64,000 bases of DNA from Sympetrum striolatum. Taxonomy: Eukaryota; Arthropoda; Insecta; Odonata; Libellulidae. Every line of letters begins with the position of its first letter. Position 1 is the first letter of the stretch. The stretch is taken from assembly GCA_947579665.1 (NCBI GenBank), contig OX388348.1, forward strand, positions 12,648,001 through 12,712,000, read 5' to 3'. The translations under genes and the position numbers were made by a program. The notes beneath the pieces were generated by a model. The model did not search any database, was not told the origin of the DNA, and saw only the letters and a list, made by a program, of their open reading frames with translations. Positions 44,210-57,000 of the stretch are shown piece after piece.

Positions 44210-46580
44210 CTTGACCCCTTAAAGTGTATCGATGAATCCAAAATAGTGACCCCAGCTCATCAAAAAATATATTCAATTAATTCCGCATCACGAATTATGC
44301 TATACCTCGCAACAAATAAACATAATAAGAAAAGCAATAAAACTTACTCATTTCGTGGACGCGACACGCGTTTGTAGAGAATAACTCAGGAATAAACAAT
44401 CAAATGAAGCTTACCTGTAAAGGAAGAAAGTAAATTAGTTATACACATAAAACTTAAATATTTTACATTTGAATGCAATATTGAAACGAATTGAATGATT
44501 GATAGCTTAAAACCTTAGCGGTAAAAATTGGTGTCACTTTCGCAGATATCAGAAATTAGGAGACTGTTATTATACATAAAATACTCAATCGTATGAAAGT
44601 ATTGGACTGATTGTAAAAAATATTGTACTGTATAATCACTATTTCATGATGCAACACCAAACAAAATAGCCAAATAAAATGAACATTTAAGACTTATGGT
44701 GCATGATCAAATTCACAGGCAGCAAGCAATAGTCACTTCCTTCTAAATTTTGGTATTCATATCTTCCCAAAATACATTCAAGTAAATACATATATTTTAC
44801 AACAAAAGTATGACATTCACAAAGACACAAATCAAGACGACGAATTTTCATCTAGTGATAAACTTCAATTTTTTTGCGGGTACTAAAATAGAAGTCGCAA
44901 AAATATTTAACATGTACTGCTTGCATCACATAAATATTCTACACCGAGTCATTGAATATTCCCACAAAAATAGGAGAAAAACCTTAAGGCTCAACCGACT
45001 TGGATGATAAAATCTAAAATTATTCATACAATTTTTCATGGGAAAACAAAATTTGTTTCAAGTGTAGTATAACACCCCTTTTTCCACAGGAAACTTGTGA
45101 AAATCCTTCATTAGAATACGAGTTGACAGATTCCACCAGAGGAAAAAATCTGAGGAAGTTGACACTTGGAGAAATTGGATGTTTTTACACTTTTCCCGCA
45201 TATGGGAAAGTACGAGGAATAACCTTTTCCTTGAGGACGGCCTTTCACTCGACGCAATGCTGCAGTAGGACTGACATAACTCATACGATTGGGGACCTAT
45301 TCATCTCCCCCTACTGACATCGTTTACCTCCAGGTAAAGGATTAATAAATCCATTGATTTCAGGATGAGAATGCAGAAAATTTAAAATATAAAAATAGCT
45401 CTGAGATATTTTTATCGTCTTTTAATAAAAAACATAATGACGAATAAGCGGAAGAACAAATAAATAAATAATTATCGCCTCTAAAACTGACTCAAAATTC
45501 GTAATGATCTTACATTGGATTATAAGAAGAAAAGCAACTAAAGATATAAACATTGCAAGCACATTTATGTTTAAAATGCAATCAAATCACAGTGGGTTAA
45601 AATTTATAATAGACTAAACGAAACTGTTTTCTTTACTCTTTTTAGATATTTCTTCAAATGATCTTTAGTTCATAAAAGATTTTTCGTCGCTTCAAGAAGT
45701 TCGCATTCTTTCAAGGACGGAAAAAAACAACCCTTAAGTTTTAATTAAGAACAAATTTCGAAAGAGAAAATCTAAACTAATAGCAAGCAGTTTAAGATAA
45801 AATGGAAGGTTGGAAGTACCAGGAGTTTCCGTTGAGGAAAAAATAACACTCAGATTCTTTAACAAGTAAGAACGATATTTACCAAATACCTCTTAGGCAA
45901 AAAGTTTTTATCACTCAAAATAAACAATATAAATGTAACGAAGGATATAGAATAGTTATTTTAGCTTTAGGGTTGATGATATATCAAATGAAAAACGTAA
46001 ATGCTGAACAATATATTCCTTTGAAGCACGAATAAGAAAATTTGCCACTTTTTTAATTAGAGAATTCGAAATTAGAATAACTTCAAAATTTATTAATTTT
46101 TAATAATTGAAGCAAGGTTTCAAAAAACATTTGAACCATCCATCCCTTTCAGAAATGTATCGCCTTCTCTTTTATCATAATTTGGAAACCCCTCAATTAA
46201 ATTTATATGATTATAAAATTGGTTTTTTGAATAAATAAAATTTACTAAGTGTGCAATTTGCATCACATACATCTCAAGGCATTCTATCTTTCCGATCCAA
46301 TTTTAATACTTCATTTAAACATAAGGATATTGATTGATTTTCGTAGCTTAAGTATATAATTTTCCATAGACCACTAGTGGACCACAAAGCAACCGTACAA
46401 TACCATCTGCACTACTACTTTACAGACACTCAAAGTAAAAAAATAAACAATTTCCCATCTCTTCGTCCTTCTTATGCCACTTCTAAATACAATTACCATT
46501 TTTAAATCCCCTTTACCCCCTGGATAGCAACCCTCTTCCAAATGAGACCTCCGCCCACCGAAGAATACGACCGTTCTGCT

Positions 46581-47140
46581 CAGACCCAATAAGTCATTCG
46601 AGATTTCGCGACGTTAAGTCTCGGCTAATGCCTGAACCAGACGGCCGATACTAGCAATGTGCGGAATTAGAGAAACACAATGCGCCTATTATGTCGGATT
46701 TAATAAAGGAGTCACGTAGCTGTTGCTCCAAGACCTCGTGTTCCGGGAAACCCCAAATAGCGCGGCGGAGCGTGAGGGGATTCTAACCGGCTGGGATGAT
46801 AACAACGCCGTCCTAATTTCTCTATTAAATGGGAGCCGATCTCCGCTCATCGGAGCGTACCCTTTTGTATATTTACAGGCGACCGTCTTTTCGACTCTCT
46901 CAGACCAAAGTTACAATCATCTCCGATTGCCTGCGAGCATAGGGAAAAAAGTCTGCATCCATTTGCAGTTTCCCCGCACCCTATTTCAACGGCATAAAGG
47001 TTGCCCCCGCAAAGGAATCGAATAACTAATACGAATCCAGAGGATGAAGCACTTGACGGTATAAAGCTTTATGCGGGACTTTTTTACGGTTGCGCCGAAA
47101 TGAACTAAAAAAGGAAGGCTCTCAAAGGAATCTTTAACGA
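46581..47140. other. GC-rich island
   Basis: 550 bp of raised GC and CpG in AT-rich surroundings. A 100-codon frame (46723-47025) is open but its product matches nothing I know and has no neighbour frame to extend it. Possibly a conserved non-coding block. Confidence 0.35.
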
Positions 47141-48180
47141 GAGGAGAATCGGTAACTGCGGAGGCTAGTTCTCAAGTTAAACATTAGCGAAGTTTGCTGA
47201 CAGAAATCCTTCCTTCCCGATTCAATTCACGAGAGTTCGCCAAGAGCTTTTGCTGGTACATATTCAATGATTATGGCAGTTTGGAGTGAAATAACTGGAA
47301 ATACTTCTGGATACACGGAATGTTTTACGACGCATCTTCAAGAGTTTTTTTTATTATTTTAATGGTAACTGCTATTTACCTTACCTTACCTTTTGAACAC
47401 AGTTAAATTTAATTTCTATTTCTAATATATCCCATTTATTCTTGAATAATTTTTGATTTTCATTCATTCATAAATAATGAATGGAAATTAGGATAATTTT
47501 TTTCCTTAGTTCCAATGCTACTCTAAAGATTTTAATTCCTTCTTTAAAGATTTTTTATTTTCATTAATTCTTAAATAATAAATGAAAATAAAAACACAAT
47601 ACTCTGCAGTTAATTGCAGATATTTATGTGTATGTTGTATTGTATACCATGCACGCTAAAAACTAGTTTCTTTGGTAAATTATTTGAATGAAGTAGAAAA
47701 TTAACACTCAAATAAATCAGGATTACATACTTCATTGTTATTGAGTTAACTTATATTAAGACATTTTGCGAAATACGAAACCACTAAAATAATAAATGGG
47801 TTCCGCTAACATAAATCAAGTATTTTACGTGTAACGAAGAACGAAATCACTTCACTTTTTAAGATGAAAACATTAAATGAGGAAATTATAGAGGAACATT
47901 TATTTTTATACCGAGATAAATTCGTTCTCCGAGAAATGTTTAAAAATATAAATTAATTAATCTAATTAATCAGAAAGAGGGTTTACAGCTTACTTGCTCT
48001 TTATGGCCAAAAAATAATAAAATGATTGGGATAAAATCGCTAAACTTTTATCCCTATCATAAATTTTCACACGAAGCTTCCTTCCTTCGTAAAAGAAGAG
48101 AAAAGAGCTAAATTAACAACCGGTAAGCGATATATCGAAACTTATAAAAAATGGAAACCTTATCCTCAGCTAGAACATTA
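47141..48180. other. AT-rich stretch with paired hairpins
   Basis: No gene. The two related hairpins at 47.45-47.59 kb are listed separately. A threefold ACCTT repeat lies at about 47.38 kb. Confidence 0.4.
47456..47594. repeat. Two related hairpins in tandem
   Basis: The first (47456-47488) pairs ATTTTCATTCAT-type text with ATGAATGGAAAT. The second pairs TTTTTATTTTCATT (47552-47565) with AATGAAAATAAAAA (47581-47594), a perfect 14-bp stem with a 15-base loop. The two share the layout ATTTTCATT, AAATAATGAAT or AAATAATAAAT, so the hairpin itself seems to have been duplicated about 100 bp apart and then diverged. Confidence 0.65.
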
Positions 48181-48780
48181 GACGCAAAATAAATTCAGGG
48201 GGCAAAAGTTACACTCGGAGTTTCATCAACTCCCCATTTACAACAACAAAACACGCCTCCATACTCCCATCCCGGGAAAAACTTCCAGAATCCCAATGAG
48301 AGACTAACTTCGGGCGAGAGCCGAATAACACAGAAACTCCGCGGAGAAATTTAAAACGATGAACTCGGCACCTCCAGAAATGATATTATTCTTCGCACCA
48401 TCCAGTCTTGTTCCCTCATACGTGGTAAGACACACAAAATTGCCGTCTTCTCCCTGCCTCTTCTTTGCACACATCGACTTAACTAACACGACTCTGCACT
48501 CAGCAAAAAATTGATTCCGGATCCGTGATATTTACACTGGCGTTCCCTTTTTCCTCCCCTTCGGTTCGTGAAATTCGAGTACTGAGCCATGCAACGACTT
48601 GCTAGCTCTAGCATCAATCGCGGAGATTCTTTTGAGAGGCTGAAATTTTCGGAGGAAGGGACTCCGGCACGAACTCCGCGCTCTTGAAATGTTTTCGAGT
48701 TCTGTTCCCTTAAATTATTTATTTCGCGCGGCTCGAAAAACTTGGGAGCCCGAATTTCTTTGACTTGAGACTACAATGGA
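48181..48780. other. GC-richer island
   Basis: Raised GC and CpG over about 550 bp. A 61-codon minus-strand frame (48304-48489) is unrecognised. No other signal. Confidence 0.3.
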
Positions 48781-50280
48781 TGAAGCATTTGCATAAACAG
48801 TCGGCAAGAGAGGAATGTAATGCAGTATTAAATTTCGTTAGCTTGTATAATCAATTTGAAAAAGTTACAAGTAGATAGCTACATATTTTATGAGTCGAAA
48901 GATAAATTCTTTTAAATTTCGGCTGAATAATACCAATTACAATGTCAATACAAATGACCAATTATCGCAAGAAAAATACTCCACTTACATGATGGGATTT
49001 AGAAACTATGATTCTATGGTATGCGACCGGGAACAAATTCATTTGTTATCACAATATTATTAAAGAATTAAGTTATGTTTTATACACAGATATATCGAAA
49101 AAATGTATGTAGTCAAGTTTAACTTGGTGGAATTTTGTACACATTTCGTTTACTTACAGGTATTATGTCCTAATATATTGCGGAAGTTACGAAGTTTTTT
49201 TCTTGTAAGATGGTTTCAGATATATTGGTTTCAAACTTATTACTTCGAGCTAAATAGGATATCAACCGAATTTCTAGTGGATATTACCCCTCTTTTACCC
49301 ATAAACCTTTTCACCACATAATTGCTTTGAAAGTTACTAATATGTCATCGACTTGAATCGATAATCGCGTTGAAAGGGTAAAGAACATCTCTAGCGCTGT
49401 ATACAAATGCCATCTAAATAAATAAAAATAAATCAAGGCATTAATTGAATGCTCAAATACGAAGCAATGGAAACTGCTAAGGCAAAATAAGTAATCGATG
49501 GGAAGCAATTGATTCCAAAAATTGAGTATTAGCAGATAATGGGTACATTAAAATTTCATTAAAGAGTTATTAACATGCACGCACCTTTAATACATGTTTC
49601 GTATGAATATAACCCATTACATTTCTATTACAGAATTTCCGACTCGCGCCTCTGACGCGAACTCATTGACATTAAAATTCAGTAGCTGATAATTGAACTA
49701 TAATGGGATATACGATTATACTTTTCCATCACTAAAATTATCAGAAAATCAATCGTATGAATCAGAGCTTCACGACTAACTTGACAGAAGATTAATATGA
49801 TTTCATTAAGTATTTGATATTCAAAACAGGGAAATAATGTTATTGTCAAACGCTCCAGCACAAAATATTGTTTTAGAACTAATTGAGGATAATAATTTTA
49901 CTTCACATCAAAACGAAAGAATTAGATACAAACAACGCATTACACTGAGAGAGATCGTCCTATTATCATAGAACAAATCAGCGCTAACAACTCGAAGGAA
50001 ATAAATAAATCAACACAAGTTCTTCGTGGTTTTCCACAAATTTATTAGTTGCATGAATATTATTTTAATTTATACATTTATGGAAAACTACGAGGACATT
50101 TTGTTGATTTATTTATTTAGATGACGTTCCACAATATTAGCCAAAACACCTCGAGTTTAATCGAAAGAATTGTTTTTTGTAAATGAGCCGAAAAAAATAA
50201 GATCTCATGCATGGGTTACTAATAATAAATTTTAAATTTACATTGAAAGATTATCAAGCCCTTTTTGGAAGGTAGTATGA
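48781..50280. other. AT-rich stretch, nothing seen
   Basis: Only short, unrecognised frames of 60-72 codons on both strands. No structured repeat found. Confidence 0.4.
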
Positions 50281-50309
50281 AGGACTAGGGTTTTTACGTG
50301 CGATTTATT

Positions 50310-50640
50310 TGATGATAAACGAGAAAAGAAAGAAACGATGCGGGAAATGGTGCGGGTGACATAATGAAAAAAGAGAGAAAATGGAAGGTGAGAAAGATGC
50401 AATGGAATGGGAGATGAATGAGAACTTTAAAAGGTGAAAGGAGAAAAGGTTGGGACGAAAGGAAGGGTTAGAATTAGGAAGAAAGAAAATAAAGCTGAGT
50501 GTACGAAAAGATTATGAGGAAAGGGTCTGGAATGCGCAGGATCGGGCAGTATAAAAGAAGAGTGGAGAAAGGCATAGGTCGGAAGGGTCAGAGAGAAGCA
50601 TAAGGAAATTGTAAAGAAAGATGAATGAGGGGCGGAACTG
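50310..50640 (+). repeat. Polypurine-rich tract
   Basis: About 330 bp in which A and G dominate the plus strand (runs such as GAGAGAAAATGGAAGG and GGAAGAAAGAAAATAAAG). Such tracts suppress stop codons on the opposite strand and can form unusual DNA structures. Not a perfect microsatellite. Confidence 0.7.
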
Positions 50641-50879
50641 AGAGACGGATAACGTTTTATCCATTATTAGTCAGATGGTGTCAATATTACCCCAGAAGAT
50701 GCATTTTAAAGAATATAACAGTAAGTATTGAGACAATCTCGAGCATAGTTGCGGTACCCGAGTATTTCTTCTCACTATACCCATATGCGAATCTTACCAA
50801 CGTAGGTGAAAAAATAGTATGTAATAAAAGGAGTTATATATATTTTTATAAAATGTGATGGAAACATCTACTCAATAAA

Positions 50880-51130
50880 AGTTTTTATATTTTTATGGTG
50901 GTAGTGCACAGCAACAGATTACTACACACTCTAGGCACTTAAAGGTGTTTTCCTGCAATGGAATTTTTTTTCCTAAGCTTGGCTTTTTTTAATCAAGAAA
51001 TTAGTCTTCTTCTGTGTACTTTTCCAAGCTATCTCTTTTTTTGAATATATATGACGAAGGGCTAGATGTAAATAGAGACTTTATAGTCTTAATCTCGCCC
51101 TGAATAAAGTACTTTATTATCATTATTGCT
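50880..51130 (+). mobile_element. Possible 3' end of a non-LTR retroelement
   Basis: The stretch has a mRNA-like 3' end: AGATGTAAATAGAGACTTTA, then TAGTCTTAATC, then TGAATAAAGT (an AATAAA polyadenylation-type signal), and finally an ATT-type simple repeat, TTTATTATCATTATT. Several insect non-LTR retrotransposons end in this way. No reverse transcriptase sequence was found upstream, so at most this is a heavily 5'-truncated copy. A transcribed gene's 3' end is an alternative. Confidence 0.3.
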
Positions 51131-52964
51131 AAGCACGAGGACAATATCAAGCACTCCAACATCGAAAAATATTTAAGGTTTCACTTTCACAAACCAAAGA
51201 ATATTTCCATGGAATACGAATGAACGTATTCTTAAGAAAAAATTGGGATACGTAACAATGGTGCTCAGTTGTTTCATGAAAATGAATTTAATAAAGAAAC
51301 CCCTTTATCCTTTTCGGAGACAATATTAAGAAACACGAATCACTTGAAATTAATTTAAAATTCTTCAACTAACTAGTTACTTGAATATATTCGTGCCTGT
51401 ATTTAAATCTTTCATCAAAGCAGGGAGAAAGTTACAGTGTTGCATCAATTAAGTCAACTGAGGGACTGCAACTCGGCTACATGATTATGTCCGAACGTCA
51501 GCTGATGATGTAGTAGATGAAATACCACAGGCTAGATGCATTGGTGGCACTACAACAATCTCTCGGCTCCAATTGCTGATGACGTGAGGCACCAAAACCC
51601 ATCGCGACATAGTTGGAGATGCAGAGGATGGACATCACTACCCGAATTCCAGGAGCCTCCCTTACTTGGATTAGTTCATACCAAATCTCTCCCCTAACCT
51701 ACAATAGATTGAAATCTCCCTGAATATCTGAAATTTTGATCCCAAAATAATTCAAGTTCATGAATTAGCAAATGTTTCCACGTCGATTTTTCTACCTTGC
51801 GGTATTTGCCAATTTATTGGCTGCGCCTATTCCAAGTACGATTTCAAATTTGACCGATCTCTCAGTTTCCATTAAAATTTCATTGCGTTGGGAATATTCA
51901 CACAAGGGATAAAACGAAAGTCAAATTGCACGTGGCTGACCTTAAAAAACGATTTAATGAAATCCGTTTGTTTTCTACATTCCCGATTTCGTTCTGTTCC
52001 ATTAAAACGTCAAATTCACTGCGAAAATGCATCACATCCAACCAACTTGGGATAAAAATCTACGGATTGTAATCAACGTATTTTTATTTACTTTTGCAAT
52101 GTTTTGGAGAGGCTTTTCTCCCTATTCTCACTTTGACTGTGCTCCTTTCATTCTATTGTTTTTTGTATGTGTATTTATATTTATTTATTTTGTACATTAA
52201 TTATTTGAGGTACTATTGTTATAGATGTAAACATGCATGATCTTGTGTAAGGTTTCTATCATGGACGTGGTTCCACATTTTTTTAGGTTGAGATCTAGTT
52301 TATTGCACAAAAGTAATTACATTTATCTATCATAGCAGCAAATGCAAATATTAAAATATAAGTCATAAATTAGAAATCAAGAGAAGCAATAAGGCCCACC
52401 TGATCTTGAAAGTTCATCAGGAGGCGCCGGATAACCGACAATTGTGTTAATTTAATGAATAAAATAAAAACAATTCTGTTTAAAACAAGCTCAACATATT
52501 TATCTACCTATTGCAACAATGTGAACAAAACAACTGGTAAATTTAGTTTATTTAAAAGAACAGTAGGAAAAAAATACCACATAATCCACTGTTAAAAAAT
52601 ATTAAAGAAACAACTCAGAACAGTAATAAACTTAATAAACAAAGGAAAAATACATCATGGAGTTTAAAGCTTGAACAAAATATCCATTCAAGATATAAAT
52701 TACAATTACAAGTTGTATATTGCAGCCATTTCAAAAAACAATAATAATGTCTTTCCAACATGGATTTACACAATACCTCCGATTCAGTGAAGTTTATACG
52801 GCTAATATTTTGCATAAAAAACAAGAGACAAGGCCTCCGTGAATTTATTAAAACAAACAAAAACACACACCAAAGCGAAAAATTCGACAGGCAGCACCCC
52901 CTAATGGTAAAAGGGGTTCCCTTAGTGCAAATGCATGGGAGAAAAGAGAAAGGAGTCGCTCGTG
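51131..52964. other. Non-coding stretch
   Basis: No gene supported. The 51.45-51.65 kb part is closer to average GC but its frames are interrupted by stops. A short CCTGAT/ATCAGG hairpin lies near 52.4 kb. Confidence 0.4.
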
Positions 52965-53330
52965 GCGATTGGAAAAGGGGAGAATAGAGAACAGGAGGAA
53001 ATGGAACCAATAGACGCCCTCGAGGGATATGCGCGCGAAGAGGAAAAGATTGTAGGGAGAAAAGAAGAGATTGATAAAAAGAGGGCGGAATAAGACGTCG
53101 AAGGGGGAGGGGAAAGAAAAGGCGAGGACAGGTACTTCCGGTTGAGAAGGGGAGAGAAAAGAGCGGTTGATTGATGCGGCGATGGACGTCCATTCTGGCG
53201 CAGATAAATGCAAGGGGCGGTGCGAAGGAGTTTGGGAGTAATTGATAGGAAGAGAGGGGGAAGGAAGAAGATAAGGGGGAAGAAGGAGATAAGGGGGGAG
53301 AAGATAATAATAATATTGGAAATGATGATA
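52965..53330 (+). repeat. Polypurine tract with GAAGATAAGGGG-type repeats
   Basis: About 360 bp almost free of T on the plus strand, ending in imperfect GAAG-GATAAGGGGG units (near 53.25-53.30 kb). This explains why three minus-strand frames (251, 163 and 121 codons) are open together here; their Ser/Pro/Leu/Phe-rich translations are low-complexity readings of a polypyrimidine strand. A short similar GA-rich run recurs near 54.2 kb. Confidence 0.75.
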
Positions 53331-54150
53331 ATACTGCTGATATAAATCTGTTTATGAATTGCGTTAACATTTGCTAGATCTAGTATAATCCCTATATTAA
53401 AAATTTTCAGCATGTATTTGTGCTTAGTATTCCGTACACTTGAACGCTTATAATAATTCTAACGTAATAAATGAGTCACCACATAAATAGATATAATAAT
53501 TATAATCGCCTTTATTGAAGCGAGATTGAGACTGAAGGACTCTTTGACCAATCGTCATTCGCAATAGAACAATTAAAGAGAAACGTATGAAGAAAAATTA
53601 GAATTGTAGATGTAAATAACCTTATTTTTAGGATTCTTAGGAAAAAAATATCCACCGCAAGAAAACACTCGCAAAGCAGAGGGGAGTGAAAAACCTACGA
53701 AAACATACCGATAGTAATAACTAAAAGGTGAGAATAAAGAACATTAAAAAATATAGAAATACACTACAGGTACGTATATGCATGCGATACATCGATAAGA
53801 ATAGTCAGTTCACATTTAAATAAATGGAATTAACATACATAAAAACATAAAACAAACAAAAAATATAAAGAAAAAAGGGAAAATGAGTATATTCACTCGC
53901 ATACAATAGGTACAATAATAAATAAATACTATTATAGAAAAACATTATCGATGCAATACATACAGTATATAGTAGTCAAGATTGCATACAACGTATACAT
54001 TAATTCTCTAAAGCATAAAAAAGAACCAGATAAGAATTATTATGTACTAATACAAGGAAAGCATCTTATGCGTTGAGAGGAAGAGAAAAGCAAAATGAGT
54101 CAAGTACTTACAGGACAGGGGAGATTTTTCATTGTTTATGTCATACAGTC

Positions 54151-54190
54151 GATACGGATATTTTAACGGATAAATATCATCAATGAAAAA
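54151..54190 (+). repeat. 40-bp direct repeat, copy 1
   Basis: It matches 55033-55072 at about 34 of 40 positions (shared ATATTTTAAC, AAATAT, ATCAAT and AAAAA). Spaced about 880 bp. It may be the visible part of a diverged dispersed repeat. Confidence 0.5.
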
Positions 54191-55032
54191 CAAAGAGGGG
54201 AAAAAAGAAGATAAGGGAGAAGGGCAGGTTTACCCTCGGCGTATATTAGCTTTTCTCACCCCATTCCAGTTTAATTATCGCTAGGTGTAGAGGATATCGG
54301 CGGAATTTTAAAAGATGCTGTTTTAAGTTTTACGCGGAGATGGATTCCCAGCAATCGGGCGGCTGCTCCTTCCGATTTATTTTGCGCATTATTTCGCTCC
54401 CTTGAAGAAGAGAGTGGAAAATGAATTGTGGGTGATTAATGATTTTTCAGCGCTCAGAAGTGATTATTTTTGTGGCGTTTCGTTGGCCGTGATATTAAAT
54501 TCCGTGGATTCATAAACCCTTCGAGTCATAAGGCACCGAACATAATGAATGAATTTCCATGAAAATTCAGGATTGAAATATTCACACTATGTTGTCAATC
54601 TAACAAGGTATTACATAAATATTACATTTGTATTTATCTGTGTAAGAATATAACAATTCTCTAAGAATTGTTTGTATATCATGTATGTTGTATATTTTAT
54701 ATTATACAATGTTTATAACTTATATGAATGTAGGTAAAAAGAACTTTCAAAAGGCTTACAGTCTACCAACAGTTAGTTGCTAATAATAATAATGTATAAT
54801 ACTGATACTTCGACCACATAACCGAGTAGTTACCACGATATGCATGACATATATGTATTTTGCGACTACATCAAAGAAATATTCTTGTAGCGTTTAGTGA
54901 GACGGCTTTTCTTATTCTGCCTTAGTCTGGTTACAGCCTCGAAACTAAAAATCTTATTCAATAATAATAATATTTGAAGTGTTCTCTGACAGATAGGGTG
55001 AAAATGTGTGTTTTAGTCGACAAATAATGGCC

Positions 55033-55072
55033 GACACGTATATTTTAACTGACAAATATTATCAATAAAAAA
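55033..55072 (+). repeat. 40-bp direct repeat, copy 2
   Basis: Partner of 54151-54190 in the same orientation. Matching does not extend clearly beyond the 40 bp on either side. Confidence 0.5.
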
Positions 55073-57000
55073 GAATAATTCTTCTTTTAAAGACATAATT
55101 AAAATCGTTTCGTTATGATAAAATTAAACTGAGTAAAAGAATATTATTCAACTTCCTTGAATTAGAAACTATTAGTATTCACTATACAGCCACCAATTAA
55201 TGACTCTTTCCCAGTAAATTATGAGGGATGGAAGTAATTAGAGTTTTAACTCTAAAAGACCTCAAACTAAACAGAATTAGAGAAGAGTTAGAGCATCAAA
55301 GGGTAACGCATATTGAAAGAACTTGGCCGAAACTTGATCGATTTATGTATTCCCCAGCATAATTAAATTCCTAAACTAATAACCACCCATTCAAAATTAC
55401 GAATCCCTTATCAGTCAAAAAAGAACAGGAGACAAAATTGGAAGACTACGAAGTCGCTTCATATATATTCATGGGTAAGCTTTTATGCTGACTATAACCT
55501 ATGCTAACGTTTCTAGAATATAATTGGATAGTTAATCAATAGTAATTACCCTCCTGTGGGCGAAATAGCTGTTTGGGTGGGCCAATTAAATGTATCATAT
55601 CACTTTATTTTCTCAAAGCAGAGGGAACGCTATCTCTCCTTCCGAAATTTCCTCAGCCTTTCACCCACCTTCTTCTTGGGAATTTTTCCTCTTTGGTGAC
55701 TTTCTACAAGATGAAATTCTCTTATAATTTCAACCACGTGCTCTTCCCACGTCTTTTTAATTTCTTTAATTAATATTCTCGGCTCAACCACCAAGTTTAA
55801 TACCTCATTATTGGCTTCCTCCCATTCACCTAAACTTCCTCAATCAACGCAACACCAGCCTCTCTAGAGACAGTTCGCTCCCGTGTCGCTTCAGAAAGCA
55901 GCTAACGTATGGAGAAGGGAGTTGTTAAAGCAGATTTAAGTATTTATGAAAAGCTGAAAGAAATTATCAGCTTTTTTAATTGTATCAACGTTATTTACTA
56001 CGATCTACATTGCCTTTAACATTAAATCAAAGATGAATCTCATATTAAGATCGATATCATCACATCTATGCTTCAAATCGTCTTTTGGCGTAAGGCAGGG
56101 AGTGCAATCATAACTTCAATTCACAATCGGTACTTCTTAACGATAACAGATAGTGTCTTTGAGATTTAGATCATCGCAAACTTACCCATTTCTTAAAAAA
56201 ACCAAGGACTGGCGGATTGATACAAAGCAACAGATTAAGCAGTGAAGTATTTTCAATTTCAATATCTCCACAGTGACAATTTAATGGAACCATTGGTGTT
56301 GGTGGATGGAAACTAGAATTAAAATCAGATTGAAGAGTTCAAGGAAATTACAGTGAAGACTAAGATAAACTATCTTATGTTTCAAAACCACAAACATAAG
56401 ACAACATTTTTTCTAACACAATCATTACTAAATTGAAGCATTTAAGACGAAATAACTTTCTGACTGAACCAGCGATGAATAAATTCTATGCAGGATGTCA
56501 TGATTGGCAGAAAATTTCCAGAGAGAAGGGTAGAATCATAATTTTAGCAGCTTGGATTCACAACTTGCTCCTTCGTTTCGTCAGAGCAACATAATTTCAA
56601 TTACTTGACTTTATATTCATTTAAACTACCTTCATGTCGCAAAAATACATTGAAAATTGTAACTAGCTTAACAACGTCCCTGGCTCTTCTTAGCATTTTA
56701 AGTAGTCTAAAGAATTTATAAACATGGAAAATAGCCCAAATACTGGAATATTAAAGTTTCCTATCGATGATGAGCTTCGCAAATGTTTATCAGAGTAAGA
56801 AAGAAAATTTACACCAACTCAAAATATTTCACGGTTTCCTAAGATCGTAAAATCGTATAAAGCGCTACAGGAAATTATACGGGAGAGTTATCGTGGTTTT
56901 AACACCATTCTGACGTTCGTGTTCCTAATTTTTTCCTCCGATTTCACCTTTTCATCTATATAACACCTTTTAGCTCGTTAACTTTCCTTGGCGTGGATAA

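Larger units (their letters stand above)
41018..46580. other. Long non-coding stretch, mostly AT-rich
   Basis: I support no gene here. GC is higher at 41.0-41.25, 42.28-42.62 and 43.43-43.76 kb, where short frames on both strands overlap. A pentanucleotide microsatellite with core ATAGT, about four units, lies at 44.18-44.21 kb. Listed separately are the hairpin at 41.54 kb and the T-arm-like fragment at 41.83 kb. Confidence 0.4.
53331..57000. other. AT-rich stretch
   Basis: No gene supported. It includes the short direct repeat at 54.15/55.03 kb, ATA/AAT microsatellites near 54.78 and 54.96 kb, and a 66-codon frame at 55.57 kb that is unrecognised. Confidence 0.4.

Noticed and set aside
52615..53370. 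251-codon minus-strand reading frame (longest in the window)
   Set aside because: It lies on a polypyrimidine strand; two more frames (163 and 121 codons) are open over the same bases and all translate to low-complexity Ser/Pro/Leu/Phe. Explained by base skew.
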